Source: JBAYIE01 sp041665785 (GTDB lineage Bacteria > Bacteroidota > Bacteroidia > UKL13-3). From it: DNA of 64,000 nucleotides. The position numbers and the translations under genes were made by a program. The notes under the pieces are model-generated. The model was not told the origin of the DNA and made no database searches. It saw only the letters and a program-made list of their open reading frames with translations. The stretch is from contig JBAYIE010000001.1 in NCBI GenBank assembly GCA_041665785.1, positions 62,001 to 126,000 on the forward strand. The letters run 5' to 3'. Of this stretch, positions 49,899-58,622 are shown piece after piece (positions within the stretch are counted from its first letter, which is position 1; every line of letters starts with the position of its first letter).

Positions 49899-50960
49899 AT
49901 GAAACCGTTAAAGAAAATAATGTCTCGGGTTTCAGCACTTCTGTGGCTTATGTTTCCAAACTACCTGTTCGCTCAGATTTCAGGTAATCAAACTTTTTCC
50001 ATGTTGTCTTATCAACCCAACGCCAGAATTGCGGCATTGGGTGGGTATGGAATTGCGGCATTCGAGAAAGACATTAATCTGGCCATTCAGAATCCTGCTC
50101 TGTTACGTGCACATCAATCAAAGCAAATTGGGTTCAGTCATGCTTTTTATTTTGCCGATGTACAGGCAGGTTCTGTCGTGAGCGGATATGCCCCCGACAG
50201 CAACCAAACATTCGGGGTTTCCATGCAATATGTGAGTTATGGAAATTTCGAAAAAACTTCAGCGAATGGCGAAGTTCTCGGAAATTTTACCGTTGGCGAA
50301 TATGCCCTGGGTATGCTATACTCCAAGCGCCTGAGTTCCCGGTTACACATCGGAACGCAGTTAAAGGTAGCTTATTCTAGTTTGGAGGAATACAATTCAA
50401 TGGGTCTTGCTCTGGATGTAGGTTTAACGTATCACGATCCGGAAGATTTGTGGACCTACTCCCTGGTACTTTCCAATCTGGGGAAACAGCTGAAATCATA
50501 TGCAGGAACAAATGCAGAAGATATGCCACTGAACCTGCAGGCCGGTATTTCCAAAAAACTAAAAAACGCTCCATTTCGTTTTAGTGCAACTGCCCATCAT
50601 TTGGAAAAGCCGGGTAAGTTGTTGTATCAGAATTTGAATAAGCCCAGTTTACAAAAAGATTTGTCAACCGGTGAAATAATTCCTGAAAACATAAATCTGG
50701 GCAATAAAGTGATGAGTCATCTCGTGATTGGTTCTGAATTATTGTTGGGTAAAAGTCTTTATCTGGCTTTTGGATACAATTATCTGCGTCGATGGGAAAT
50801 GGGACTCAGGGATCTGGCCGGATCCGCGGGTTTTTCCTGGGGATTCGGGATCCGTGTGAGTCGCCTGCATTTTGCCTATGGAAGAGCCACCACGTTGACT
50901 TCCAATGCTACCGATCACCTGTCGCTGATTCTGAATTTGCAAAGTGCATCAAAGAAATAG
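49899..50960 (+). CDS. porQ: type IX secretion protein PorQ
   Basis: A 353-residue exported barrel of the PorQ subfamily: signal peptide to about residue 26, then the opening SMLSYQPNARIAALGGYGIAAFEKDINLAIQNPALL, typical of PorQ. PorQ works with PorU and PorV/PorZ in attaching cargo to the cell surface. It lies between greA-HIT and cmk, and in many Bacteroidota porQ is next to cmk. It should be a core T9SS component here. Confidence 0.88.
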   Translation: MKPLKKIMSRVSALLWLMFPNYLFAQISGNQTFSMLSYQPNARIAALGGYGIAAFEKDINLAIQNPALLRAHQSKQIGFSHAFYFADVQAGSVVSGYAPDSNQTFGVSMQYVSYGNFEKTSANGEVLGNFTVGEYALGMLYSKRLSSRLHIGTQLKVAYSSLEEYNSMGLALDVGLTYHDPEDLWTYSLVLSNLGKQLKSYAGTNAEDMPLNLQAGISKKLKNAPFRFSATAHHLEKPGKLLYQNLNKPSLQKDLSTGEIIPENINLGNKVMSHLVIGSELLLGKSLYLAFGYNYLRRWEMGLRDLAGSAGFSWGFGIRVSRLHFAYGRATTLTSNATDHLSLILNLQSASKK

Positions 50961-51007
50961 GATTAGCACTTTTCGGTTGATTTTGATTTCTTTGCTTAAA
51001 AATTACC

Positions 51008-51700
51008 ATGCCCGATATCATTATCGCCATCGATGGATATTCGTCTTGCGGAAAAAGTACACTTGCCCGTGAAATTGCCAATGCCACAGGTTACAGGTAC
51101 ATTGATACCGGAGCTATGTACCGGGCCGTTGCGCTTTTTCTGATTCGGAGCCAAACCGATATTCATCATCCGGATCATGTGGAGGAAATATTGCATGATA
51201 TTACCATAGACTTTAAATACAATGCTGAAAAACAGACTCAGGAAACATTGTTAAACGGAGAGAATGTGGAAGAGGAAATCCGCATCAACTCGCGTGTAGC
51301 CAGTATTGTAAGCGATGTTAGTGCCCAGAGTTCAGTGAGAAAATACCTGGTGCACCTGCAGCATGCCATGGGAAAATCAAAGGGTATCGTAATGGATGGA
51401 AGGGATATTGGCACAGTGGTCTATCCTCAAGCCGAACTGAAATTATTCATTACGGCAGATCCGTCTGTGCGAGCACAACGCAGGCTGGAAGAATTAGCAG
51501 AGAAAGGCCAGTTTACTACTTACGAAGAAGTGTTTAATAACCTTCAAAAAAGAGATCATCTGGATACCACACGCGATGATAGTCCGCTTGTAAAAGCAAC
51601 TGATGCAATTGTAATTGATAATACACACCTTACCCGCGAGCAACAATTTACCATGTCGATGGAATGGGTCAGACAAAAAATGCAACAAGGGAGTCATTAA
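51008..51700 (+). CDS. cmk: cytidylate kinase
   Basis: A 230-residue (d)CMP kinase that makes CDP for RNA, DNA and phospholipid synthesis. The P-loop is IDGYSSCGKST (residues 8-18); the following YRYIDTGAMYRAVALF, VASIVSDVSAQSSVRKYL and MDGRDIGTVV are diagnostic, and TRDDSPLVKA closes the enzyme. It lies 47 nt after porQ and ends at a strong terminator. Confidence 0.95.
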   Translation: MPDIIIAIDGYSSCGKSTLAREIANATGYRYIDTGAMYRAVALFLIRSQTDIHHPDHVEEILHDITIDFKYNAEKQTQETLLNGENVEEEIRINSRVASIVSDVSAQSSVRKYLVHLQHAMGKSKGIVMDGRDIGTVVYPQAELKLFITADPSVRAQRRLEELAEKGQFTTYEEVFNNLQKRDHLDTTRDDSPLVKATDAIVIDNTHLTREQQFTMSMEWVRQKMQQGSH

Positions 51701-51732
51701 AAAAATCCGGTAGTGTTACCGGATTTTTTTTT
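51699..51732 (+). terminator. intrinsic terminator after cmk
   Basis: AAAAATCCGGTA / TACCGGATTTTT stem around a short GTGT loop with a long T run. It overlaps the cmk stop region and, being A/T-flanked, could also serve dnaN coming from the other side. Confidence 0.9.
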
Positions 51733-51767
51733 GCATGTATCGTTGCGTTTTGGAATGAGCGTGTTGT

Positions 51768-52889
51768 TTAATAACTGTTCAGCATCATCGGCATTACCAG
51801 CATCAGCATATCTTCGCTGGGTTCGGCAATGGATGGGCGAAGAACGCCGGCCCTGTTGGGTTGCGACATTTCCAGCCGAACATCATCCGAATCAATGGCA
51901 GCCAGCAATTCGGCCAGGTATTTGGAGTTGAAACCGATTTCAAGGTCTTCACCTTCGTACTGACTGGTGAGCTTTTCCTGGGCTTCGTTTTCAAAGTCGA
52001 TGTCTTCAGCAGAAATATTGAGTTCGCTTCCCGACATTTTGAGTCGGATTTGATGCGTTGTTTTATTGGATGTGATGGAAACCCGTCTTACCGAAGTGAG
52101 GAGTTCATTGCGGTTCATCATCAACCGGTTCGGATTTTCCTGTGGGATAACAGCTTTGTAATCCGGATATTTTTCATCTATTAAACGGCAAACAAGGCTC
52201 ATATCCGGAGTAGAGAAATGTGCATTGGAACGATTAAATTCAATAATCACTTCTGTATCGTCATTAGGTAAGGATGACTTAAGCAAATTCAACGCTTTTT
52301 TGGGCAGAATGAATGCATCTTCAACACCCGGTTTTACGTCGTTGCGGGTGTATCTTACCAGTCGGTTTGCATCCGTTGCAACGAATGTGATTTCTTCCGG
52401 ACTGAGTTGAACATATACACCGGTCAGGTTCATGCGCAGTTCATCGTTGCTGGCAGCAAATACAGTTTTGGTAATAGCACGTTGCAATACTTTTCCGGGA
52501 ATACTGAATTTACGGGCATCTTCAACGCTCGGATTTTTAGGAAATTCATCACCCTTTTGTGCAGTAAGTTTAAAACGGCCCGAGTCGTATTTGATTTCTA
52601 CCGCTCCTTTTTCCATATTGATAGAAAACGCCAGCGGTTGATCCGGAAGTGATTTCAATAACTCAATGGTTGTTTTGCAGGGAATAGCAATGGAAATATC
52701 TTCTTTGGCATCTACCTTAATGGCAGTGGTCATCGTAGTTTCCAAATCGGTAGATGAAATCCTCAATTCCCCATCTTTAATATCGAATAAGAAATTATTC
52801 AGGATCGGAATGATGGGTTTGGATACGACCACTCCATCAATCATGGAAAGGTGTTTGAGTAAGGTTGTACTATTAACGATAAATTTCAT
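51768..52889 (-). CDS. dnaN: DNA polymerase III beta subunit (sliding clamp)
   Basis: A 373-residue ring protein that tethers the replicative polymerase to DNA. The three repeated clamp domains are visible: N-terminal MKFIVNSTTLLKHLSMIDGVV, middle ISIPGKVLQRAITKTVFA and C-terminal VRRVSITSNKTTHQIRLKM. It ends with MLVMPMML, the M-P-M-x-L clamp end. It is placed apart from dnaA. It has a good promoter (52936-52966) with a leader of about 40 nt. Confidence 0.96.
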   Translation of the reverse strand: MKFIVNSTTLLKHLSMIDGVVVSKPIIPILNNFLFDIKDGELRISSTDLETTMTTAIKVDAKEDISIAIPCKTTIELLKSLPDQPLAFSINMEKGAVEIKYDSGRFKLTAQKGDEFPKNPSVEDARKFSIPGKVLQRAITKTVFAASNDELRMNLTGVYVQLSPEEITFVATDANRLVRYTRNDVKPGVEDAFILPKKALNLLKSSLPNDDTEVIIEFNRSNAHFSTPDMSLVCRLIDEKYPDYKAVIPQENPNRLMMNRNELLTSVRRVSITSNKTTHQIRLKMSGSELNISAEDIDFENEAQEKLTSQYEGEDLEIGFNSKYLAELLAAIDSDDVRLEMSQPNRAGVLRPSIAEPSEDMLMLVMPMMLNSY

Positions 52890-52935
52890 GTGTATGAATG
52901 GTTTACTTCCTGGTTTGAGGATTTACGGATTGCAC

Positions 52936-52966
52936 CAAAAATAAGTTGAGAACCTGCCCAATTCAA
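52936..52966 (-). promoter_or_regulatory. dnaN promoter (TTG, 20 nt, TATTTTTG on minus strand)
   Basis: CAAAAATA at 52936-52943 and CAA at 52964-52966 read as TTG, 20 nt, TATTTTTG on the minus strand. Initiation is expected near 52930. Confidence 0.65.
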
Positions 52967-53074
52967 CACAAGTTATGCACAAGATTTCCGGGATATAGAC
53001 GAATCCGGGAAAAGCTTACCGGAGAAGGGAACATATAATTTTAAGAGGGTTCGGCTGACTGTGGTAATTTTTTA

Positions 53075-53082
53075 TAGTTTTG
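53075..53082 (+). promoter_or_regulatory. -7 box (TAGTTTTG) for leucyl aminopeptidase
   Basis: A perfect TAnnTTTG 19 nt before the ATG. A CTG at 53055 is a weak -33 candidate (17-nt spacer). It diverges from the dnaN promoter in the same 212-nt gap. Confidence 0.5.
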
Positions 53083-53101
53083 CTCCTATTCAAACGCAAC
53101 T

Positions 53102-54544
53102 ATGAACCCCGAAATAAAAAGCACAACCAAACTCAATCCGAATATTTCAGTAGCAATTCTGGCCACTAAAAAATCAAACTGGAAACAATGGAATTTTACC
53201 CCGGAAGAGGTGGTTTACCTCGAGAAACAGATTAAAGCAGATAAAAAGTTTATCGTTATAAATCAGTTCAAACGCCTGGTATTTGTGCAGTTGATGGAGG
53301 AGTATGCACATGTGGAGAGTTATCGTAAAATTGAAGGCATGCGCGAATCCGGGAATAAAATATGTGTTCAGATCAATGCGCATAAGTACAATGCCGTTCA
53401 GATTGTTTCAGAAGAACCTCTGAAAGAAGAGATTTTGGCTCTGGCCGAAGGTTGCGCACTGAGCAATTATCAGTTTCTTAAATACAAAACAGCAAAGAAA
53501 GAAGGGTATACCCTCGAAAAAGTGGAATTGCTGAGCAACCGCATTACGAAGTCAGATCTGGCTCATTTAAATATTGTTGTGGATGCCGTCTTTAAAGCAC
53601 GTGATCTGGTGAATGAACCTCAATCCTATCTGAATGCGGTCAAATTTGCAGAAGAAATCAAAGGATTAGGAAAAAAGTCGGGAATAAAGGTGGATGTGTT
53701 GAATAAAAAGCAACTCGAAAGTCTGAAAATGGGAGGTATTCTGGCTGTTAACAAGGGAAGTCGGGTTCCGCCAACCTTCACCCTGATGGAGTGGAAACCC
53801 AAAGGTCATAAAAATAAAAAACCGTTGGTATTGGTTGGAAAAGGTGTGGTTTACGATACCGGAGGATTAAGCCTCAAACCAACCCCCAACAGCATGGATA
53901 CGATGAAATGTGATATGGCAGGCGGCGCTTTGGTGGCACTTACACTCTACGCGGTTGCAAAAGCAAATTTGCCGTATCATGTCGTTGCGCTTATTCCTGC
54001 AACCGACAACAGGCCTGGTGGAGATGCTTATACCCCCGGTGATGTGGTAACCATGTTCGATAAACAAACCGTGGAGGTACTCAATACAGATGCCGAGGGC
54101 CGTATGTTGCTGGGAGATGCTCTTGCCTATGCTAAAAAGTACAAACCGGAACTGGTTCTTGATTTTGCTACCCTGACCGGTGCAGCTGCAGCTGCCATTG
54201 GACCTTATGGCATTGTTTGCATGGGTACAGCAGATGAAAAAGTTAAATCTAAATTGCGTATCAGCGGATTCAATACCTATGAACGCCTGGTCGAATTTCC
54301 TTTCTGGGATGAATATGCTAAGTTAATTAAAAGCGATATTGCGGATATGAAAAACATCGGAGGTCCGGTGGGAGGAGCCATTACGGCAGGCAAATTTCTG
54401 GAGAAATTCACCGATTACCCCTGGATGCATTTTGATATTGCAGGTCCGGCTTTTGTTTCCAAAGACGATTCGTACCGGGGTAAGAATGGTACCGGTTACG
54501 GTGTTCGCCTGATGTTCGACTATATTAAAAACCAGTGTAAATAA
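53102..54544 (+). CDS. leucyl aminopeptidase, M17 family
   Basis: A 480-residue two-metal aminopeptidase. The N-terminal 170 residues are the variable domain; the C-terminal catalytic domain has the metal Lys and Asp in GKGVVYDTGGLSLKP, the MKCDMAGGA metal/substrate loop, and the family signature NTDAEGRML. Cytoplasmic, recycling peptides by removing N-terminal residues. It leads an operon with pdxA (10-nt gap) and a GT87-type gene (10-nt gap). Confidence 0.94.
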   Translation: MNPEIKSTTKLNPNISVAILATKKSNWKQWNFTPEEVVYLEKQIKADKKFIVINQFKRLVFVQLMEEYAHVESYRKIEGMRESGNKICVQINAHKYNAVQIVSEEPLKEEILALAEGCALSNYQFLKYKTAKKEGYTLEKVELLSNRITKSDLAHLNIVVDAVFKARDLVNEPQSYLNAVKFAEEIKGLGKKSGIKVDVLNKKQLESLKMGGILAVNKGSRVPPTFTLMEWKPKGHKNKKPLVLVGKGVVYDTGGLSLKPTPNSMDTMKCDMAGGALVALTLYAVAKANLPYHVVALIPATDNRPGGDAYTPGDVVTMFDKQTVEVLNTDAEGRMLLGDALAYAKKYKPELVLDFATLTGAAAAAIGPYGIVCMGTADEKVKSKLRISGFNTYERLVEFPFWDEYAKLIKSDIADMKNIGGPVGGAITAGKFLEKFTDYPWMHFDIAGPAFVSKDDSYRGKNGTGYGVRLMFDYIKNQCK

Positions 54545-54554
54545 ACCAGCATAC

Positions 54555-55622
54555 ATGAGCAAACTTCCAATCATAGGAATTACCATCGGAGATGTAAATG
54601 GCGTAAGTTTAGAAGTGATCCTGAAAACACTTGTCGATACGCGTGTTGCCGACTATTGTACGCCGGTTGTATATGGTTCACCCAAAATTATTTCGTTCTG
54701 GAAAAAAATCATCGGTCACCCCGAGTTCAACCTGAATATCATTCGTTCACTCGATCAGGTACACCACAAGAAATCCAATATTCTGGTTTGCTGGGACGAT
54801 GAAGTGGAGATCAAACCGGGAGAAGTAACCCCAACCGCAGGTAAATATGCATTTCGTTCACTCGAAAGAGCAACGAAAGATATTCAGCAAGGCTTGATTC
54901 ATGCGTTGGTAACAGCTCCCCTGAACAAAGACAATATCAACAGCGATGCATTGCCATTTAAAGGGCATACCGAATACCTGGCTCAGCAGGCGGGTACAAC
55001 AGATTTTATGATGATGCTGATCAGCAACCAGGTAAAAGTAGGTCTGGTTACAGGACATGTTCCGCTTAAAGATGTTGCTTCTCTTATTTCGGTGGATTTG
55101 ATTCTGAAAAAACTGAGGGTCATGAAAAAAAGCCTTGAAAAGGATTTTAACATCATCAAACCAAAAATGGCCTTGTTGGGATTAAATCCGCATGCCGGCG
55201 ACAATGGATTATTGGGTAAAGAAGATAAAGACATCATTGCCGTGGCAGCTAAGAAAGCACAGGATGAAGGCATGGTGGTTTACGGTCCTTATTCAGCCGA
55301 TGGTTTTTTTGGTACCCGTCAGTTCGAAAAGTTCGACGCCGTTTTAGCCATGTACCACGATCAGGGTTTGATCCCGTTTAAATACATGGCCTTTGAAGAT
55401 GGGGTGAACTTTACTGCCGGTTTGCCATTTGTTCGAACCTCACCTGATCATGGAACTGGTTATTCACTGGCAGGTAAAAATCAAGCCAGCGAAGTGTCGT
55501 TCCGCAATGCCTTATATGCAGCCATTGACATTCTTCGAAACCGGAACGAAAATTTTAAACTCGACGAAAATCCTTTACCCTTCTCAGCCTTTAGAAAAGA
55601 ACGTTTCCGTATAGATTTTTGA
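54555..55622 (+). CDS. pdxA: 4-hydroxythreonine-4-phosphate dehydrogenase
   Basis: A 355-residue enzyme of the DXP-dependent pyridoxal phosphate pathway. The opening GITIGDVNGVSLEVIL, the substrate segment FKGHTEYLAQQ, the NPHAGDNGLLG loop and the metal His in AMYHDQGLIPFK are present. It is followed after 10 nt by a GT87-like gene. No pdxJ is nearby; the two often lie apart. Confidence 0.95.
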   Translation: MSKLPIIGITIGDVNGVSLEVILKTLVDTRVADYCTPVVYGSPKIISFWKKIIGHPEFNLNIIRSLDQVHHKKSNILVCWDDEVEIKPGEVTPTAGKYAFRSLERATKDIQQGLIHALVTAPLNKDNINSDALPFKGHTEYLAQQAGTTDFMMMLISNQVKVGLVTGHVPLKDVASLISVDLILKKLRVMKKSLEKDFNIIKPKMALLGLNPHAGDNGLLGKEDKDIIAVAAKKAQDEGMVVYGPYSADGFFGTRQFEKFDAVLAMYHDQGLIPFKYMAFEDGVNFTAGLPFVRTSPDHGTGYSLAGKNQASEVSFRNALYAAIDILRNRNENFKLDENPLPFSAFRKERFRIDF

Positions 55623-55632
55623 GATCACCGCA

Positions 55633-56802
55633 ATGAAAGCCAAACTCCTCGCATTTCTCAAAAATACCCGGGTGTTGTTTGGCCTGTATCTGCTGGTAGC
55701 ACTGGTTGCCTCTGTGCACCTGATTCTGTTGGGTAGTAAGACTTTCAACGGTCTGGATATTTACAAGCATTACAACAACTTTGTCATATTTCGTAATGCT
55801 TTTTTCCATCTTGTACATGCGCAAGACTTATATATCTTTTATCCGCAGGAGCAATACGATTTATTTAAATACAGCCCAACCTTTGCCTTGCTGATGTTTC
55901 CATTTGCCCTGCTTCCGGCCTGGGCTGGGGTAATCGTATGGAATCTCGCCAATGCAGCGTTGTTGTTTTATGCAGTATCCCGTTTTACTTTTAAGGATTC
56001 GCGATACACAGTTTTTGCCCTGTGGTTTATTCTACAGGAAACCCTTACAAGTTTGCAAAGTGTGCAAACCAATCCCATGATTGCCGCCTTATTAATTCTG
56101 GCATTTACCTCTCTCGAAGAAAACAAAACCGGACGAGCCACCTTGTTCATTGTTTGCAGTGCCGGTATAAAGATTTTCGGAGTGTTGGGATTCTTGCTCT
56201 TCTTTTTGTATCCCAACAAAGGGAAATTCATGGGCTACTCTCTAGCATGGACTGCTTTGCTCGTGCTGATACCCTTACTGGTGGTTTCACCCGAATCGTT
56301 GTGGATGCAATACCAAAGTTGGTGGAATATGTTGCAAAACGATCATTCCACATCCTATGGTCTGTCGGTCATGGGATGGCTAAAAACCTGGCTTGGTGCA
56401 GAACCCGATAAATTTGTTGTTGTGCTTATCGGTGCTCTACTATTGTTAGCACCCCTCTTTCGCATCCATGAATATCGTACTTACCTGTTTCGCTGCCTTT
56501 ACTTTTCGGTGATTCTGATCTGGATGATCATTTTTAACCACAAGGCCGAATCTTCAACCTTTGTGATTGCTGTGTGTGGAATTGCTATCTGGTATTATTC
56601 GCAAATTCCAAACAGGTGGTTGGTGGCCGTTATGATTTTTGCATTTGTTTTTACCTGCCTTTCGCCCACTGATTTATTTCCACGCGTTTGGCGGAAAGAA
56701 TTCGTTGAACCTTATGTGATGAAAGCTGTTCCCTGCATCCTTATCTGGATCTGGGTGGAGGTGCAATTGCTTACCGGACGCTTTCGTAACCGGATTGAAT
56801 AA
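55633..56802 (+). CDS. GT87-family (DUF2029) membrane mannosyltransferase-like protein
   Basis: A 389-residue membrane protein with about 10 helices. The first periplasmic loop contains a conserved-looking acidic site (NGLDIYKHYNNF, here with one Asp), and YIFYPQEQYDLFKYSPTFALLMFPFALLP matches the typical 'YPP...' region of GT87 polyprenyl-phosphate-mannose-dependent enzymes. The donor and acceptor are not known. It is the third gene of the aminopeptidase-pdxA group. Confidence 0.78.
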   Translation: MKAKLLAFLKNTRVLFGLYLLVALVASVHLILLGSKTFNGLDIYKHYNNFVIFRNAFFHLVHAQDLYIFYPQEQYDLFKYSPTFALLMFPFALLPAWAGVIVWNLANAALLFYAVSRFTFKDSRYTVFALWFILQETLTSLQSVQTNPMIAALLILAFTSLEENKTGRATLFIVCSAGIKIFGVLGFLLFFLYPNKGKFMGYSLAWTALLVLIPLLVVSPESLWMQYQSWWNMLQNDHSTSYGLSVMGWLKTWLGAEPDKFVVVLIGALLLLAPLFRIHEYRTYLFRCLYFSVILIWMIIFNHKAESSTFVIAVCGIAIWYYSQIPNRWLVAVMIFAFVFTCLSPTDLFPRVWRKEFVEPYVMKAVPCILIWIWVEVQLLTGRFRNRIE

Positions 56803-56822
56803 GGAATTAACAGGAATTCCCT

Positions 56823-56830
56823 TATTTTTG
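56823..56830 (+). promoter_or_regulatory. -7 box (TATTTTTG) for the ABC-F gene
   Basis: A perfect TAnnTTTG 20 nt before the ATG. The nearest TTG is 25 nt further upstream, too far for a full promoter match. Confidence 0.5.
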
Positions 56831-56850
56831 CGCCTCAATTTTTAAATTCC

Positions 56851-58482
56851 ATGATTTCAGTTTCAAATCTTTCGCTCCGCTATGGGAAACGTGTATTGTT
56901 CGATGAGGTAAACATCAAATTTACTCCCGGCAATTGTTATGGAATCATTGGTGCCAATGGTGCAGGGAAATCCACTTTCCTCAAAATCCTTTCAGGAGAA
57001 ATCGATGCTACCACGGGCAATGTGTCGATGGCTCCAGGTGAACGGATGAGTGTGTTGAAACAAAATCACTTTGAATTTGATAGCTACGAAGTACTGCAAA
57101 CCGTAATTATGGGCAATCGTCGCTTGTGGGATATTATGCATGAAAAGGAAGCATTGTACTCCAAACCGGATTTCAGCGATGCCGATGGAGAACGGGTTGC
57201 CGAATTGGAAGGTGTTTTTGCGGAGATGCAGGGATGGAATGCCGAAAGTGATGCCGCAAACCTGTTGGAAGAATTGGGTGTAGGCGTTAGTCAGCATACC
57301 AGGTTGATGAGCGAATTGAACGGAAAAGAAAAAGTTCGGGTTTTACTGGCTCAGGCCTTATTTGGTAATCCCGATATTCTATTACTCGATGAGCCTACCA
57401 ACGATCTGGATGTAGAAACCATCAGCTGGTTGGAGAATTTTTTAGCCGATTTTCAAAATATCGTTATTGTGGTAAGTCACGATCGTCACTTCCTGGATGC
57501 CGTGTGTACACATGTAGCCGATATAGATTTTGGAAAAATTCAATTGTATACCGGTAACTATTCGTTCTGGTACGAGTCGAGTCAGTTGGCCTTGCGTCAG
57601 CGTGGCGATCAGAATAAAAAAGTAGAAGATAAGCGCAAGGAATTGCAGGAATTTATTGAGCGATTCAGCGCAAATGCGTCCAAATCGCGCCAGGCAACCA
57701 GCCGTAAGAAATTGTTGGAGAAACTGGTGGTAGAAGAAATCAAGCCTTCTACCCGTAAATATCCGGGGATCATTTTCCGTGCCGATCGTGATTGCGGGGA
57801 TCAGATCTTACGTGTGGAGCATTTATCCAGAAAAACGGAAGAAGGCATTTTGTTATTCAACGATGTTTCGTTTACCATAGATAAAGGAGATAAGGTGGCT
57901 TTTTTATCAAAAGAACATCTGGCTATTACAGCCTTCTTTGAAATAATCAGTGGTGAATCAAAAGCCGATGCCGGTGAATATACGTGGGGACAAACCATTA
58001 CACGGTCGTATTTGCCGAATGAAAATGCACGTTTTTTTAACAGCGACGATAACCTGATCGACTGGCTTCGTCAATTTTCTGCAGATAAAGATGAAACCTA
58101 TATCCGGGGGTTTTTAGGCAAAATGTTGTTTAGCGGGGAAGAGGTATTTAAAAAATCGAACGTACTGAGTGGTGGAGAAAAAGTTCGTTGCATGGTATCG
58201 CGTATGATGCTTACCAATGCCAATTGCCTGTTGCTGGATGAACCTACCAATCACCTCGATCTGGAAACCATTACCTCGTTTAACGAAGCTTTGAAAGACT
58301 GGAAACATGTGGCATTGTTCTCTTCGCATGACCATGAGTTCACACAAACCATTGCCAACCGGGTGATCGAACTTACTCCAAACGGTTGCATCGATAAACG
58401 CATGACGTTCGATGAATATATAAGCGATGAGCGGGTTAAGGAACAACGGGCTCAAATGTACGCCGGTACCAAAATGAGCTAA
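56851..58482 (+). CDS. ABC-F family ATPase (YbiT/YkpA-like) with one degenerate ATP site
   Basis: A 543-residue soluble protein of two ATPase domains joined by a helical linker, the ABC-F type that works on ribosomes. Domain 1 (1-240) has an intact Walker A GANGAGKST and Walker B ILLLDEPTND, but the signature is replaced by ELNGKEKVRV. Domain 2 (325-540) has a good signature LSGGEKVRC and Walker B LLLDEPTNHLD, but its Walker A region reads AFLSKEHLAITAF. So one composite ATP site is complete and the other is lost on both sides. A linker with ASKSRQATSRKK is close to the YbiT group. Role in translation inferred from the family. Confidence 0.92.
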   Translation: MISVSNLSLRYGKRVLFDEVNIKFTPGNCYGIIGANGAGKSTFLKILSGEIDATTGNVSMAPGERMSVLKQNHFEFDSYEVLQTVIMGNRRLWDIMHEKEALYSKPDFSDADGERVAELEGVFAEMQGWNAESDAANLLEELGVGVSQHTRLMSELNGKEKVRVLLAQALFGNPDILLLDEPTNDLDVETISWLENFLADFQNIVIVVSHDRHFLDAVCTHVADIDFGKIQLYTGNYSFWYESSQLALRQRGDQNKKVEDKRKELQEFIERFSANASKSRQATSRKKLLEKLVVEEIKPSTRKYPGIIFRADRDCGDQILRVEHLSRKTEEGILLFNDVSFTIDKGDKVAFLSKEHLAITAFFEIISGESKADAGEYTWGQTITRSYLPNENARFFNSDDNLIDWLRQFSADKDETYIRGFLGKMLFSGEEVFKKSNVLSGGEKVRCMVSRMMLTNANCLLLDEPTNHLDLETITSFNEALKDWKHVALFSSHDHEFTQTIANRVIELTPNGCIDKRMTFDEYISDERVKEQRAQMYAGTKMS

Positions 58483-58487
58483 CAAGA

Positions 58488-58519
58488 GAATTACGAATTA
58501 CAAAGTACGAATTACGAAG
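58488..58519. repeat. heptanucleotide repeats, first block
   Basis: GAATTAC GAATTAC AAAGTAC GAATTAC GAAG: four and a half 7-nt units, six nt after the ABC-F stop. In rotation the unit reads ATTACGA. Confidence 0.82.
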
Positions 58520-58565
58520 TTTTCGCTCCGTAGAGAACAATTCCAATCAAGGAATTACCTCTAAC

Positions 58566-58614
58566 CCAATAACGATTAACCAATAACGATTAACCATTAA
58601 CCAATTACCAATTA
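58566..58614. repeat. heptanucleotide repeats, second block
   Basis: Seven complete 7-nt units: CCAATAA CGATTAA CCAATAA CGATTAA CCATTAA CCAATTA CCAATTA. In rotation the last units read ATTACCA, close to the first block, so both are the same family. The 46-nt segment between the blocks is not repetitive. The block stops 8 nt before the end of the ABC exporter gene on the other strand. Confidence 0.85.
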
Positions 58615-58622
58615 CATAAATC

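Noticed and set aside
58488..58614. CRISPR array
   Set aside because: The repeat units are only 7 nt long and directly adjacent without spacers, and no cas genes are present.
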